From the NCBI RefSeq assembly GCF_026247885.1, contig NZ_CP110921.1:2227001-2291000 (forward strand): a stretch of 64,000 bases of DNA, read 5' to 3'. Numbering within the stretch: position 1 is the first letter of the stretch; every line of letters begins with the position of its first letter. The stretch comes from Methylococcus mesophilus. GTDB taxonomy: Bacteria > Pseudomonadota > Gammaproteobacteria > Methylococcales > Methylococcaceae. The notes under the pieces are model-generated. The model saw nothing but the letters and a program-made list of their open reading frames with translations, made no database searches and had not been told where the DNA came from. The translations under genes were made by a program, and so were the position numbers. Shown in pieces: positions 1 through 9,809 of the stretch.

Positions 1-261
1 AACCAGTTCCGGCATCTCGGTCATCTTGACCTTGATCGCGGCATATACGCCGACACTGCCGCCGACCAGCATGGCGATCAGGATCGGCACGTAGCTGGTG
101 ACCTTGGGGCCCAGCAGCGTCGCCAGGATGGCGATGGCCATGCCTGCGATGCCGTAGAAATTCCCTCGCCTTGCCGTTTCCGGATGGCTCAGCCCGCCCA
201 GGCTGAGGATGAACAGGATGGTCGCGCCGATGTACGCGACCGTAACCAAACCTTCAGACAT
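1..261 (-). CDS. pntB: NAD(P) transhydrogenase subunit beta, N-terminal part (runs off the left edge)
   Basis: The first 87 codons are visible, starting [20 protein letters not shown] and continuing into hydrophobic helices. This is the membrane start of PntB, the subunit that carries part of the proton channel and the NADP(H)-binding domain of the proton-translocating transhydrogenase. The start has a strong GGGAGAAG Shine-Dalgarno. It lies 18 bases after the stop of pntA on the same strand, the usual two-subunit order. The rest, including the NADP domain, is outside the window. Identification rests on the N-terminal sequence plus the pntA neighbour. Confidence 0.93.
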   Translation of the reverse strand, partial: MSEGLVTVAYIGATILFILSLGGLSHPETARRGNFYGIAGMAIAILATLLGPKVTSYVPILIAMLVGGSVGVYAAIKVKMTEMPELV

Positions 262-279
262 GATCTTCTCCCGTCCTTG

Positions 280-1818
280 TTATCTTCTGAACATGCGCAG
301 CATGCGCTGGGTCACCCAGAATCCACCCGCCATGTTGACCGCCGTCAGGGCGACCGCTAGCCCTGCCAGCGTCAGGATCAGCGTGCCGGGCGAGGAAATC
401 TGGATCAGTGCGCCGATCGCGATGATGCTGGAGATGGCGTTGGTAACGCTCATCAAGGGTGTGTGCAGCGCGGGCGTCACGTTCCAGATCACCATATATC
501 CGACGAAGCAGGCGAGCACGAACACGGTGAAATGTTCCATGAAGTCGGCCGGGGCATTGGCCCCGATCAAGTAGAAGATCAAGGCGCCGACACCGATGCC
601 GAGGCCGGTTCGGACCCAGGCCGGCAGCAGCGGCTTCTTTTCGGTTACGACCGGCGGCGCGGCCGTGGCCATCTGCGGAGCCGCCGCGCTGATCTTGGGC
701 GGCGGTGGCGGCCAGGTGATGGTGCCGTCCTTGATCACCGTGGCACCGCGGATCACTTCGTCGTCCATGTCCACCACGGCATTGCCATCCTTCTGCGGGC
801 ACAGCTCTTCGAGCAAACGCAGGAGGTTGGTGGCATAGAGCGTACTGGACTGCCGAGCCAGGCGGCTGGGCAGGTCGGTATAGCCGATGATGGTGACCTC
901 GTGGCGCACCACGACCTCGCCGGGAACGGTCAGCTCGCAGTTGCCGCCCTGTTCGGCGGCCATGTCGACGATCACGCTGCCCGGCTTCATGGACTTGACC
1001 ATGCCGACGGTGATCAGCTTGGGGGCAGGCTTGCCAGGAATCAGGGCAGTGGTGACGATGACGTCGACGTCCATGGCCTGACGGGCGATCATCTCGGCCT
1101 GGGCCTTCTGATAGCCCTCGCTCATGATCTTGGCATAGCCGCCGACGCCGGTCCCCTCCTCCTGGTATTCCACTTCGACGAACTCGGCGCCCATGGACTT
1201 GACCTGATCCTTCACTTCCGGCCGGGTGTCGTTGGCGCGGACGATGGCGCCCAACCCGCCGGCGGCGCCGATTGCGGCAAGACCCGCCACGCCGGCGCCG
1301 ATGACGAAGACCTTAGCCGGCGGCACCTTGCCGGCCGCCGTCACCTGGCCGCAAAAAAAGCGGCCGAAATGATGGGCCGCTTCGATCACCGCACGGTAGC
1401 CGGCGATGTTCGCCATGGAGCTCAGGGCATCGAGTTTCTGCGCCCTGGAAATCCGCGGCACGCTGTCCATGGCCAGCACGGTTCCGCCGGTGGCGGCCAG
1501 TTGGTCCATGAGTTCGGCGTTCTGGGCCGGCCAGATGAAACTGACCAGACACCCGCCCTTCCGCATCAGTTCGACTTCGGCGGACGAAGGCGCGCGCACC
1601 TTGAGCACCATGTCGGAGTTCGCCCACAGCTCGACGGCGGTCGGTACGATCTCGATGCCCGCCTCGCGGAACACGTCGTCGGAAAAATTCGCATCGTCCC
1701 CGGCGCCGGTTTCGACGGCGACCTCGAATCCAAGCTTCTTGATCTTCTCGGCCACTTCCGGTGTGGTCGCTACCCGGCGCTCTCCGGGAAATATTTCCTT
1801 CGGTATTCCTATTCGCAT
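280..1818 (-). CDS. pntA: NAD(P) transhydrogenase subunit alpha
   Basis: This 512-residue protein matches the length of the fused E. coli-type alpha subunit. Residues 1 to about 370 form the alanine dehydrogenase/PNT NAD(H)-binding domain, starting MRIGIPKEIFPGERRVA and with a Rossmann-type glycine-rich stretch VIGAGVAGLAAIGAAGGLGA. A proline-rich linker follows (TWPPPPPKIS). About four membrane helices lie near residues 400-505. With PntB it couples hydride transfer between NADH and NADP+ to proton flow across the inner membrane, supplying NADPH for biosynthesis. It is transcribed towards pntB, 18 bases away. Confidence 0.96.
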   Translation of the reverse strand: MRIGIPKEIFPGERRVATTPEVAEKIKKLGFEVAVETGAGDDANFSDDVFREAGIEIVPTAVELWANSDMVLKVRAPSSAEVELMRKGGCLVSFIWPAQNAELMDQLAATGGTVLAMDSVPRISRAQKLDALSSMANIAGYRAVIEAAHHFGRFFCGQVTAAGKVPPAKVFVIGAGVAGLAAIGAAGGLGAIVRANDTRPEVKDQVKSMGAEFVEVEYQEEGTGVGGYAKIMSEGYQKAQAEMIARQAMDVDVIVTTALIPGKPAPKLITVGMVKSMKPGSVIVDMAAEQGGNCELTVPGEVVVRHEVTIIGYTDLPSRLARQSSTLYATNLLRLLEELCPQKDGNAVVDMDDEVIRGATVIKDGTITWPPPPPKISAAAPQMATAAPPVVTEKKPLLPAWVRTGLGIGVGALIFYLIGANAPADFMEHFTVFVLACFVGYMVIWNVTPALHTPLMSVTNAISSIIAIGALIQISSPGTLILTLAGLAVALTAVNMAGGFWVTQRMLRMFRR

Positions 1819-1942
1819 GCAAGCCTCTCCTGATCCCTATTCTGGTTGGGAGACGGGCCTCGCACCGGCGCTCGATCGCTCGTTGGCAGACGAATCGCTT
1901 ACTCGGAGGAAACAACCCATCTCGCAAGGTTGGATTGACAAA

Positions 1943-1965
1943 AGCAAACGGGCGCCGAGCGCCCG
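1943..1965 (-). terminator. Hairpin downstream of ubiH, terminator-like
   Basis: On the minus strand a 7-bp stem, CGGGCGC with GCGCCCG around a three-base loop, lies about 57 bases after the ubiH stop. It is followed by a T-containing stretch (GTTTGCTTTTG). The tail is not a clean T-run, so intrinsic termination is likely but not certain. It separates the ygfB-pepP-ubiH operon from pntA. Confidence 0.5.
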
Positions 1966-2021
1966 CATCTTTAATACCGGCAAAGCCAGGCCGGGTCAAC
2001 CCTTTTTCCGACGAGGAGAGT

Positions 2022-3223
2022 TCAGGTGAATCGAGGCAGGCGTTCGGCCAGACCCATGGCGTGGCGGGCCAGCAGGTGTTTGGCCGGGGGCAGGCAATCG
2101 AGCGCGAACAATCCGATGCTGCGGACCAGCGCGAGAGGCAGAAAATCGTTGGAAAACAGCCGGATCAGGCTGTCGGTGAAGGCCACGGTGCTGCGGAGGT
2201 CGCGCTGGCGGGCCTCGGCGTAGCTGTGGAGGAACGCCGGATCGCCGATGTCCTCGCCGAACCCCTGTTTCACGATCAGGCGCTCCGCGAGTTGGGCCGC
2301 ATCGCGCAGCCCCAGGTTGAAGCCCTGCCCCGCTACCGGATGAAGCTGGTGCATGGCGTTGCCGATCAGCACCACCCGGTCGTCGGCCATCCGGCCGGCA
2401 CGGATCAGCTTGAGGGGAAAGGTCTGGCGCGGACCGACCGGACCCAGCGCCCCCAGCCAATAGCCGAAGGTCTCCTGAAAGCGGGCCAGGAATTCGGCTT
2501 CCGGCAAGGCACGCAACTCTTCGGCTTCGGACGGCGCCAGCGTCCACACCACCGAGCAGCGCCGCCGCCCGAGCGGCAGCACGGCCAGCGGCCCCGACGA
2601 GGTGAAGCGTTCGTAGGCGACGTTGCGGTGGTCGAGTTCGGTGGCTACCTCGAACACCAAGGCCGTCTGGCCGTATTCGCGGACGATCTGGGGAATTTCC
2701 AGCAGCCGGCGGACGGTGGACTCGCTGCCGTCGGCGCCGACGACGAGGCGGGCGGACAACATCAGGGTCTCCTCGCCGCGCTTGAGGCTGACGTGGACCG
2801 AATCCGGCCCGGCCCGCAACCCGATCAGGCGGGCGGGCTGGATCAGCTCGACCGTCCCGGCCTGCAGAGCGCCGGCCACCGCATCCTCGACATCGCGCGC
2901 GGTGACCACATACCCCAAGGCGGCGACGCCTTCGCGTTCGGCGCTGAGCCGGGCCTTGCCGAAATGGCCGCGGTCCGAGACGTGGATGTTGCGGATCGGC
3001 GTGGCTTTCGGCTCGACCGCGGCCCAAACGCCCAGAGTCTCGAGGATACGGGCGGTGCCCCGCGCCAGCGCCAGCGCGCGCGTGCCGGCGGGAGCCGCCT
3101 GGCGTTCGGATTCGGTGCTGCTCTCCACCACGGCCACCTTGAGCGGCGAACCGGCCAAGGCCAGCGCCAGGCTGCCGCCGGCCAGGCCGCCGCCGACGAT
3201 GAGGACGTCGTAATCGAAAGTTT

Positions 3224-3227
<4 letters not shown>
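2022..3227 (-). CDS. ubiH: UbiH-type FAD-dependent ubiquinone biosynthesis hydroxylase
   Basis: This 401-residue flavoprotein monooxygenase should hydroxylate a ring carbon of the polyprenyl-phenol intermediate in aerobic ubiquinone synthesis. The N-terminal FAD-binding motif GGGLAG spans residues 12-17. A middle VGADGSESTVRRL block and the C-terminal LIGNAMHQLHPVAGQGFNLG motif are characteristic. The GNA rather than GDA form is also found in E. coli UbiH. The ATG overlaps the pepP stop by 4 bases (ATGA), so the genes are translationally coupled in the classic ygfB-pepP-ubiH order. UbiF or UbiI paralogues share the fold, so the exact ring position is inferred from context. Confidence 0.9.
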
Positions 3228-4534
<1,307 letters not shown>

Positions 4535-4542
4535 CGGACGAC

Positions 4543-5112
4543 TCAGTGGAGCTGGGGGGCGGCGTTCTGTTCGAACTCGCTGCGGACCAGGTGGACTCCG
4601 GCCCGCACGAATTCGGTGAGCTCGGCATAAGCCTCCTCGTCGGTTTCATCGGCATGCTCCGCGTCGAGGCGGGAAAGCTGGAGGATGTCGTCGAGCACCT
4701 CGGTACATTCGCCGGGCCAGTCGCTGCCGCCGAGCTTGTAGCCCAAACCATAGAGGAATCCCTGACACCATTCGCCCAGGGCTCGGGCGCGATCGGTCAT
4801 AGGCTGGTCGTCGTCCGGCAGGCACAATTCGAAGCTGAAGTCGAAGGCATCCAGTTGCTCGCGCGTCCGGTTGCAGAGGGTTTCGCAGGACCCCCGCTCT
4901 TCCGGATCCAGCCCCGCCTTGTCTTCGCCGAACACGGCGCTCAGCCACTGCCCGCAATCGAGCCGCCCGTCGACGCACAAGAGGCCCGCCAGCGTGCCGT
5001 GGGCTTCGGCCGCGCTGGAAGGAACGTGGTGATTGAGGAATATCGCCTGGATGTCCTCGTAGGAGGGACTGTCGTGCATGGAGGTGACTTGTCGAACTTG
5101 CGGATATTTCAT
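4543..5112 (-). CDS. ygfB: UPF0149 family protein (YgfB)
   Basis: This acidic, mostly helical protein of about 189 residues belongs to the UPF0149/YgfB family, with the core AEAHGTLAGLLCVDGRLDCGQWL and LGEWCQGFLYGLGY. In other gammaproteobacteria it heads the pepP-ubiH operon, as here. In Pseudomonas a YgfB protein has been linked to control of gene expression, but its biochemical role is uncertain. The chosen ATG (MKYPQVRQ) has a GAGGGGTGG Shine-Dalgarno. A second ATG at 5079 (MHDSPSYED) fits the E. coli N-terminus better but lacks a clear site. The open frame continues upstream only as antisense of zapA. Confidence 0.85.
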   Translation of the reverse strand: MKYPQVRQVTSMHDSPSYEDIQAIFLNHHVPSSAAEAHGTLAGLLCVDGRLDCGQWLSAVFGEDKAGLDPEERGSCETLCNRTREQLDAFDFSFELCLPDDDQPMTDRARALGEWCQGFLYGLGYKLGGSDWPGECTEVLDDILQLSRLDAEHADETDEEAYAELTEFVRAGVHLVRSEFEQNAAPQLH

Positions 5113-5203
5113 TATGCTACCACCCCTCGGGCCAAGGCCGGTACCCAAGCCACAGCCCTGCAGCCCCCCATGACCTCGTCCCGATCTCCAGGAAATACCC
5201 GCC

Positions 5204-5497
5204 ATGAGCGAACATCGCCCCATCAAAGTGCATCTTCTTGGCAAAGAATATCCCATCGGCTGCGCCGAAGATGAACAGCACGACCTGCTGATCGCCGCCC
5301 GTTTCCTCGACGAGAGAATGCGCAAGATCCGCGAAACCGGCCGAGTAATCGGCACCGAGCGCATCGCGATCATGGCGGCCTTGAACATCGCCCACGAACT
5401 GGTCCAGGCCCAGCACGAAATCCGGCTGCTGAACCAGAGCCTCGCCAATCAGCATGCCATGAATTCACTCGGCTCCGGCAGCAGCTGGAGCGGCTGA
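5204..5497 (+). CDS. zapA: Cell division protein ZapA
   Basis: This 97-residue protein has an N-terminal beta-rich head (VHLLGKEYPIGCAEDEQ) and a long C-terminal coiled-coil helix (ERIAIMAALNIAHELVQAQHEIRLLNQSL in two stretches). ZapA tetramers cross-link FtsZ protofilaments at the division site. It is divergent from ygfB and directly upstream of the 6S RNA gene, the conserved zapA-ssrS-fau arrangement that supports all three calls. Confidence 0.95.
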   Translation: MSEHRPIKVHLLGKEYPIGCAEDEQHDLLIAARFLDERMRKIRETGRVIGTERIAIMAALNIAHELVQAQHEIRLLNQSLANQHAMNSLGSGSSWSG

Positions 5498-5500
5498 CGA

Positions 5501-5521
5501 CCGGGAACGGGGTTTTCCCGG
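5501..5521 (+). terminator. Hairpin just after zapA
   Basis: A 7-bp stem (CCGGGAA at 5501-5507, TTCCCGG at 5515-5521) starts 3 bases after the zapA stop. There is no T-run after it. It may attenuate readthrough into the 6S RNA gene or stabilise the zapA 3' end. Confidence 0.35.
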
Positions 5522-5570
5522 TGAGTCAAGTCTCTCACCTGTGTCATTTATCAGGTAAGATAACCGCCAG

Positions 5571-5755
5571 TATTCCCTGTAACGCTCGAAGCATGCTGGG
5601 TTACTCTTTGAGCCTAATCTAAAACCCCGGGACTTCCGGGTGTTCGATGTGCGCAAGTCCGCTCCGAGCGGAAAGCCTGATTCGGCATCCTCTGGTCCCA
5701 CCTGAACCGTTTGGTTCAAGGGCGAAAGCATGCTACGGCGCAAACGGGGAATACT
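5571..5755 (+). ncRNA. ssrS: 6S RNA (SsrS)
   Basis: The roughly 185-base stretch between zapA and fau shows the 6S architecture. The 5' end TATTCCC (5571-5577) pairs with GGGGAATA (5747-5754) to close the molecule. The 3' arm contains the CCTGAACCGTTTGGTTCAAG hairpin (5701-5720), equivalent to the E. coli CCTTGAACCAAGGGTTCAAG element. The middle is long, imperfectly paired and purine-rich. 6S RNA mimics an open promoter and sequesters sigma-70 RNA polymerase in stationary phase. A TAAGAT at 5556-5561 is positioned as a -10 box. Ends are approximate and inferred from pairing. Confidence 0.9.
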
Positions 5756-5773
5756 CTTTCCCACCCGGTTTCC

Positions 5774-6376
5774 ATGATCACGCCCGCCGAGATCCGGACC
5801 CGGCTCCGCGAATGGCGACGCGCCCAAGCCCCTATCGACGTCCACCGGAACAGCCTGCGGATCGCCGGCCATTGCATCGGCTCAGGCTGGCTCGATGCCG
5901 ATGCCCGGATAGCGGCGTACCTGCCCAATGACGGCGAGGTCGACACGGCGACACTGTTCGGATACCTCCGCGAACGCGGCCGTATCGCCTACATCCCCAT
6001 GCTGCGGCAGCGCATGCTCTGGTTCGGACCGTATACCGGCCCCGCTGCATTGCATCCCAATCGCTACGGCATCCCGGAACCCGTTATCGACGACAGCACG
6101 ATCGCCGATGCCAGGGAACTCGATCTCGTGTTCGTGCCCCTGGTGGCGTTCGATCCACGGGGCCACCGCCTCGGCATGGGCGGCGGCTACTACGACCGCA
6201 CCTTTGCGTTCCGGCTCGATGAACCTGCGACCATGCGCCCCCGCCTGATCGGCCTCGCTTTTGAAGGCCAGAAGCTTGAGCGGCTGGATGCCCAGCCCTG
6301 GGACGTCCCGCTGGATGCCATAGTCACCGAGGCGGGCATCTACCGCTGCCCTGGCCGTCTGTCCGCTTCCCGCTGA
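5774..6376 (+). CDS. fau: 5-formyltetrahydrofolate cyclo-ligase
   Basis: This 200-residue enzyme converts 5-formyl-THF to 5,10-methenyl-THF with ATP, returning a stable folate to the C1 pool. The family signature MGGGYYDRTFA is near residue 135, preceded by DLVFVPLVAFDPRGHRLG. The start MITPAEIR was chosen because the longer open frame upstream runs through the 6S RNA. In E. coli the same gene (ygfA) is processed together with 6S RNA. In a methylotroph, folate C1 interconversion is also relevant to assimilation. Confidence 0.92.
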   Translation: MITPAEIRTRLREWRRAQAPIDVHRNSLRIAGHCIGSGWLDADARIAAYLPNDGEVDTATLFGYLRERGRIAYIPMLRQRMLWFGPYTGPAALHPNRYGIPEPVIDDSTIADARELDLVFVPLVAFDPRGHRLGMGGGYYDRTFAFRLDEPATMRPRLIGLAFEGQKLERLDAQPWDVPLDAIVTEAGIYRCPGRLSASR

Positions 6377-6464
6377 TCCGCGCTGGAAAATCGCCGGAAG
6401 GCGGAGTATTTTCCTCTTGCGGCAAATCGAACTATCGTTGCCAGCCGCTCACGGAGCCCTGTTT

Positions 6465-7115
6465 ATGCCAACAAGCCTAAACGTCCGCAATAGCCCACCG
6501 CGAACCAGGACCGAACCCCTGGTCCATATCGTCGACGGCCAGCCGGCGGTGCGCGACGCGCTGAAAATTCTGGTCGAGTCCGAGGGCTTGCCGGCGCGCT
6601 GCTTCGCCACCGGGAAGGACTTTCTGAATTACTGCACCCCCGATACCCACGGCTGCATCTTGCTGGACCTGCGGCTCCCGGAAATCTCCGGCCTGGAACT
6701 GCAGAAAACATTGACAGACAAAGGTATACGGACACCGATCATTTTCATCAGCGGGAAAGGCGACGTACCGGCCCTGGCAGAGGCCTTCCGGAGCGGAGCC
6801 TTCGATTTCATCGAAAAGCCATTTGAAAATGCGGGTTTCATGAACCGGCTGCGGGAGGCCATTGCACTGGATCTGAGGACCTGCGAGCACCGGCGCCGGC
6901 AGACGGAAGCCGCAGCGCAGTATGCCGGCCTCAGCAAACGGGAAAGGCAGGTGCTGCATTGCACCGTCAAGGGCTATTCGTCCAAGGACACGGCGAAATC
7001 CCTCGGCATCAGCCATCGGACCGTCGAAATCTACCGCGCCAACGTGATGCGGAAAATGCACGCCGAAACTTTGGCGGAGCTGGTGCGGATAGCCCTCCTG
7101 CTCGAAACCGATTGA
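6465..7115 (+). CDS. FixJ/NarL-type response regulator with an atypical acidic pocket
   Basis: This 216-residue protein has an N-terminal receiver domain (residues 18-135) and a C-terminal LuxR-type helix-turn-helix (about 150-210, LSKRERQVLHCTVKGYSSKDTAKSLG split over two helices). The phosphoacceptor Asp68 (LLDLRLPEISG), Ser96 and Lys118 (EKPF) are present. The acidic pair is VDGQ: Asp24 is kept but the second acid is Gly25. A metal-binding residue is therefore missing and phosphorylation may be weak or absent. No histidine kinase is adjacent. ATG 6465 has GGAG eight bases upstream; an earlier TTG at 6417 is less likely. Confidence 0.88.
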   Translation: MPTSLNVRNSPPRTRTEPLVHIVDGQPAVRDALKILVESEGLPARCFATGKDFLNYCTPDTHGCILLDLRLPEISGLELQKTLTDKGIRTPIIFISGKGDVPALAEAFRSGAFDFIEKPFENAGFMNRLREAIALDLRTCEHRRRQTEAAAQYAGLSKRERQVLHCTVKGYSSKDTAKSLGISHRTVEIYRANVMRKMHAETLAELVRIALLLETD

Positions 7116-7119
7116 GGGC

Positions 7120-7350
7120 TCAATCGGGCGTCGGGATCGAAAGCCTCTCCTGCATTTCCAGCACTTCCTTCTCCGCCTCCAGCCAGTCTTCCAGCTCGCC
7201 GCCTCCTGCGAAACCACGCCTTTCGGCCCTCAAATACGCCGCTTCCGCGATCAGCGCGTGCAGGATGTCGGGATCGGGCGGCGGGAACACAATCTCCGCC
7301 TCCTCGTAGGAGACGGGTTTCATAGTTCGGGACAATACGGTTGCTGCCAT
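7120..7350 (-). CDS. DUF2934-family small protein
   Basis: This 76-residue protein carries the DUF2934 pattern: a helix (DILHALIAEAAYLRAERRG) followed by GELEDWLEAEKEV. Members are short cytosolic proteins of unknown function, common in proteobacteria and often found near stress genes. It is convergent with the preceding response regulator, with a 4-base gap, and lies upstream on the same strand of a flavoprotein reductase. No catalytic residues are recognisable. Confidence 0.75.
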   Translation of the reverse strand: MAATVLSRTMKPVSYEEAEIVFPPPDPDILHALIAEAAYLRAERRGFAGGGELEDWLEAEKEVLEMQERLSIPTPD

Positions 7351-7405
7351 GATGACTCACCTCTTCGTCAGGTCAGAAAACGTCCTCCTCCTCAGACCAT
7401 CCTTG

Positions 7406-8584
7406 TCACAGCCTTCCGGCCAGATCTCCCGGCCCAAACGGCCCAGTCTCCTCGATCAGCGCGCGGGCGGCTTCCACCCGGTCCCAGACGTTCCACAGCA
7501 GTACGCCGCGCACGCGCCCCTGGGCCACATAGTAGACCACGCCCTTACGGCAAGGCTCGGACCAGTCCTCCACGGTCTCCAGCCGCGAATCCAGCTCCCC
7601 CACCGCTTCGTAACCCAGATCGAACAGATCGGAGTAGAAGTAGGGCAGGTGGCGGTACGGATTCGCTTCGCCGGCCATGTTGCGCCCGGCCAGCCGCCCC
7701 ATGGTACGGGCGTTATCCTCATGCTCCACGTGCATCCGGCGGCCAAGCGCCGGGTTGTGAAAGGACGCGACATCACCGGCGGCGTACACGTCGGGATGCC
7801 CGGCCTGCAGAAACTCGTTGACGACAATGCCCCGGTCTACCGGCAACCCAGCCGCTTCGGCAAGCCGAGTCTCCGGCTCGATGCCGATGCCGGCGACGAC
7901 GCCGTCCACCACGAGGGCTTCTTCACCGGTCTCGCCGAGCGCGAGGCGGATCTCATCGCCCTCCCGAACCAGGCCGGTGACTGTCCGGCCGTTCAGCAAC
8001 TCGACGCCCTGGTCCCGGTAATACCGGTTGAGAAACCGGCATAGGTTGCCCGGAAACACCCGGCTGCCGATGCAGTCTTCCGGGAAGATCATTACTACCT
8101 CCTTGCCGATCGACGCCAGGGCCGCGGCGATCTCCGAACCGATGAAGCCGCCGCCGATGACGGCGAACTTCCGCCGCGTCTCGGTCAGCGTCCGCAGGCG
8201 GAGGTAGTCGTCGACGCTGCGGAAATACAGGATGTCGTCGCCGCCGAACGGAAAACGGCGCGGCCGGCCGCCCGTGGCAAGAAGCAGCTTATCGAATCCG
8301 TAGAGCGCACCTTGGTCGTCGGCGACGGACTTTCCCGCCAGGTCGAGATGGGTCGCTGTCCGTCCCAGGAATGCGCTGATCCCGCGTGCTTCGGTGCCGT
8401 ACCATATCTGGTCGAAGGACTTGCCCAACCAGAGCCCCTTGGACAGCAGCGGCCGCTTATACGGAAGATGCGGTTCCGCGCCGATGAGGCCGATGGAGCC
8501 CTGCGGATCGAGCTCGCGTATGCCCTGGATCGCCGCATCCGCCGTCATGCCGCCGCCAACGACCAGATATTTGTAGCTTTGCAT
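7406..8584 (-). CDS. FAD/NAD(P)-dependent pyridine nucleotide-disulfide family oxidoreductase (AIF/ferredoxin-reductase type)
   Basis: This 392-residue protein has two Rossmann folds: FAD-binding VVGGGMTADAAIQGI near residue 6 and NAD(P)-binding AVIGGGFIGSEIAAAL near residue 150. The second FAD motif is VYAAGDVASF near 275. It lacks the CxxxxC redox pair of disulfide reductases. The C-terminal domain (residues 300-392) resembles reductases that serve rubredoxin, ferredoxin or Rieske partners. The partner is not encoded nearby. The start MQSYKYLVV has a GGAGAG site; the longer open frame begins within the upstream spacer. It is probably co-transcribed with the downstream DUF2934 gene. Confidence 0.85.
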   Translation of the reverse strand: MQSYKYLVVGGGMTADAAIQGIRELDPQGSIGLIGAEPHLPYKRPLLSKGLWLGKSFDQIWYGTEARGISAFLGRTATHLDLAGKSVADDQGALYGFDKLLLATGGRPRRFPFGGDDILYFRSVDDYLRLRTLTETRRKFAVIGGGFIGSEIAAALASIGKEVVMIFPEDCIGSRVFPGNLCRFLNRYYRDQGVELLNGRTVTGLVREGDEIRLALGETGEEALVVDGVVAGIGIEPETRLAEAAGLPVDRGIVVNEFLQAGHPDVYAAGDVASFHNPALGRRMHVEHEDNARTMGRLAGRNMAGEANPYRHLPYFYSDLFDLGYEAVGELDSRLETVEDWSEPCRKGVVYYVAQGRVRGVLLWNVWDRVEAARALIEETGPFGPGDLAGRL

Positions 8585-8612
8585 GATCACTCTCCGCAAC
8601 TGAAAAAACTCA

Positions 8613-9017
8613 TCAGAGCCAAGGTGCAAAAAGTCCGTCCCGGCTGTCCGGCGAGGCCGGTGCGCGAAACCTCAGGATCATGGCGCCATGGCGGGCGCTG
8701 TCGATACGGAGGCCCGCATGGATGCCTTGTCCCGCCTCCAGTAGACCGATTGCGGCCACCGCCGCGATCGATTGGGTGATCTGCAGCGCTCCTTCCCCCA
8801 GCGAGACCAGGACGCTGCCGTCCTTCGGCTCGAAATACAGGCCCCGGAATCGCACGTCGCGCACGACGCAACGCTCCTCCGCGGCATCGGCCACGCCGTG
8901 TTCCGCCGCCAGCGGTTTGTCCCGGATGCTGGTCGTTACCAGCCATCCCCGGTGCTGGCGGCTGAACTCCTCGCAGAACCCCACCCAATCGGTGGAAGCG
9001 ACAGGCTCGGCGCTCAT
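8613..9017 (-). CDS. Conserved hypothetical protein, DUF5335-like
   Basis: This 134-residue protein has a beta-rich pattern: an N-terminal helix WVGFCEEFSRQHRGW, strands through VVRDVRFRGLYFEPKDGSVLV, and a final ILRFRAP. This resembles the small DUF5335 family, whose function is unknown. It lies in a same-strand run between an exported crystallin-like protein and a flavoprotein reductase, with 20-30 base gaps, consistent with one operon. The family assignment comes from pattern recognition only. Confidence 0.6.
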   Translation of the reverse strand: MSAEPVASTDWVGFCEEFSRQHRGWLVTTSIRDKPLAAEHGVADAAEERCVVRDVRFRGLYFEPKDGSVLVSLGEGALQITQSIAAVAAIGLLEAGQGIHAGLRIDSARHGAMILRFRAPASPDSRDGLFAPWL

Positions 9018-9037
9018 TTCATCGGCAGCCAGGGGCG

Positions 9038-9478
9038 CTAATTCGCGCAGCGGACCTTCAGTGCGCTGACCTGATCGTGGAGACCGTATTCACCGAGGTG
9101 ATGCACCTTGTGCCCGGCCGTAAATGTCGCAACCTGGCTGCGGTAATTCTCGTCCTTGTTGCCCCAGCTCCGGATTTCCTGCTCGTGATAGACCGGGCCG
9201 GACGGTAGAGCGAAGTTTTCGTTCCCATAGACGCTCACCTCCGCGCCGGGCCCGACTTCCAAGCTTTCGATCGCATCGTTCCAGTCGGCGCCCTCGACAT
9301 TCTTCAGGCTCGCCAACTCGGTCGGACCGAATACCCTGATCTTGGTACCCGCAAAGTCCGGACCGTTGTAAATATCCACCCAGCAACTGTCGGACCGCGG
9401 GGCGGCCGACGCCGCGGAACCGCTCACCACCCACACGAGCACTGCCAGCCAGACATGAATGGCCGATGTCATTTTCAT
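9038..9478 (-). CDS. Exported beta/gamma-crystallin-like protein
   Basis: This 146-residue protein has a Sec signal peptide (residues 1-26, hydrophobic core VWLAVLVWVVSGSAASA). The mature part contains crystallin-type Greek-key features: WVDIYNGPDFAGTKIRVFGP, then DWNDAIESLEVGPGAEVSVYGNENF in two adjoining strands, and a C-terminal HDQVSALKV. Microbial members of this fold often bind calcium through paired N/D-x-x-S/T-S loops, which are not clearly preserved here. Two cysteines (in SCWVD and near the C-terminus) could pair in the periplasm. Function is unknown. Confidence 0.7.
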   Translation of the reverse strand: MKMTSAIHVWLAVLVWVVSGSAASAAPRSDSCWVDIYNGPDFAGTKIRVFGPTELASLKNVEGADWNDAIESLEVGPGAEVSVYGNENFALPSGPVYHEQEIRSWGNKDENYRSQVATFTAGHKVHHLGEYGLHDQVSALKVRCAN

Positions 9479-9809
9479 ATGTCCTCCCTGCCGCCGGAAA
9501 CCCGGCCGGCCGTGTCAGGGGAATGCCGGAATCGTCGGGTCGGTGCCCTCGAATTCGGCTTCCGGATGATGTTTCTGGACCCGATGACGTATTTCTTCCG
9601 CGCGCCCGCACGGCCCGTCCACCGTCGGCAAGAGATCGCGTTTTTCGCCTCCCTGACCATTCTCGAGCCGGGCCCCCCGCCCAACCCTATCATGCCGGCC
9701 CGCACCGCCCCGTCGCCGAGCACCATGCCAATCGGTGGCGCGACCTCCGCCTGGGTGCCGGTGACGCCTCCTATGGCCAGCCTTCGCTCCATCGCGGTTC
9801 CCCGGCCCC
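9479..9809. other. 331-base interval with no supported gene
   Basis: This lies between the fae stop and the start of the crystallin-like gene, both on the minus strand. A 105-codon minus-strand frame covers most of it and includes MIGLGGGPGSRMVREA, which faintly recalls an NAD-binding N-terminus. Its composition is irregular and it has no Shine-Dalgarno, so I do not call it. No clear terminator is visible. It could be decayed coding sequence. Confidence 0.4.

Noticed and set aside
5113-5448. N-terminal extension of the YgfB frame
   Set aside because: It is antisense of zapA; the ATG at 5112 has a strong Shine-Dalgarno.
9475-9792. 105-codon minus-strand frame with a faint NAD-binding look
   Set aside because: The match is limited to a few glycine-rich residues, there is no Shine-Dalgarno, and the C-terminal half is arginine-rich noise overlapping the next gene.
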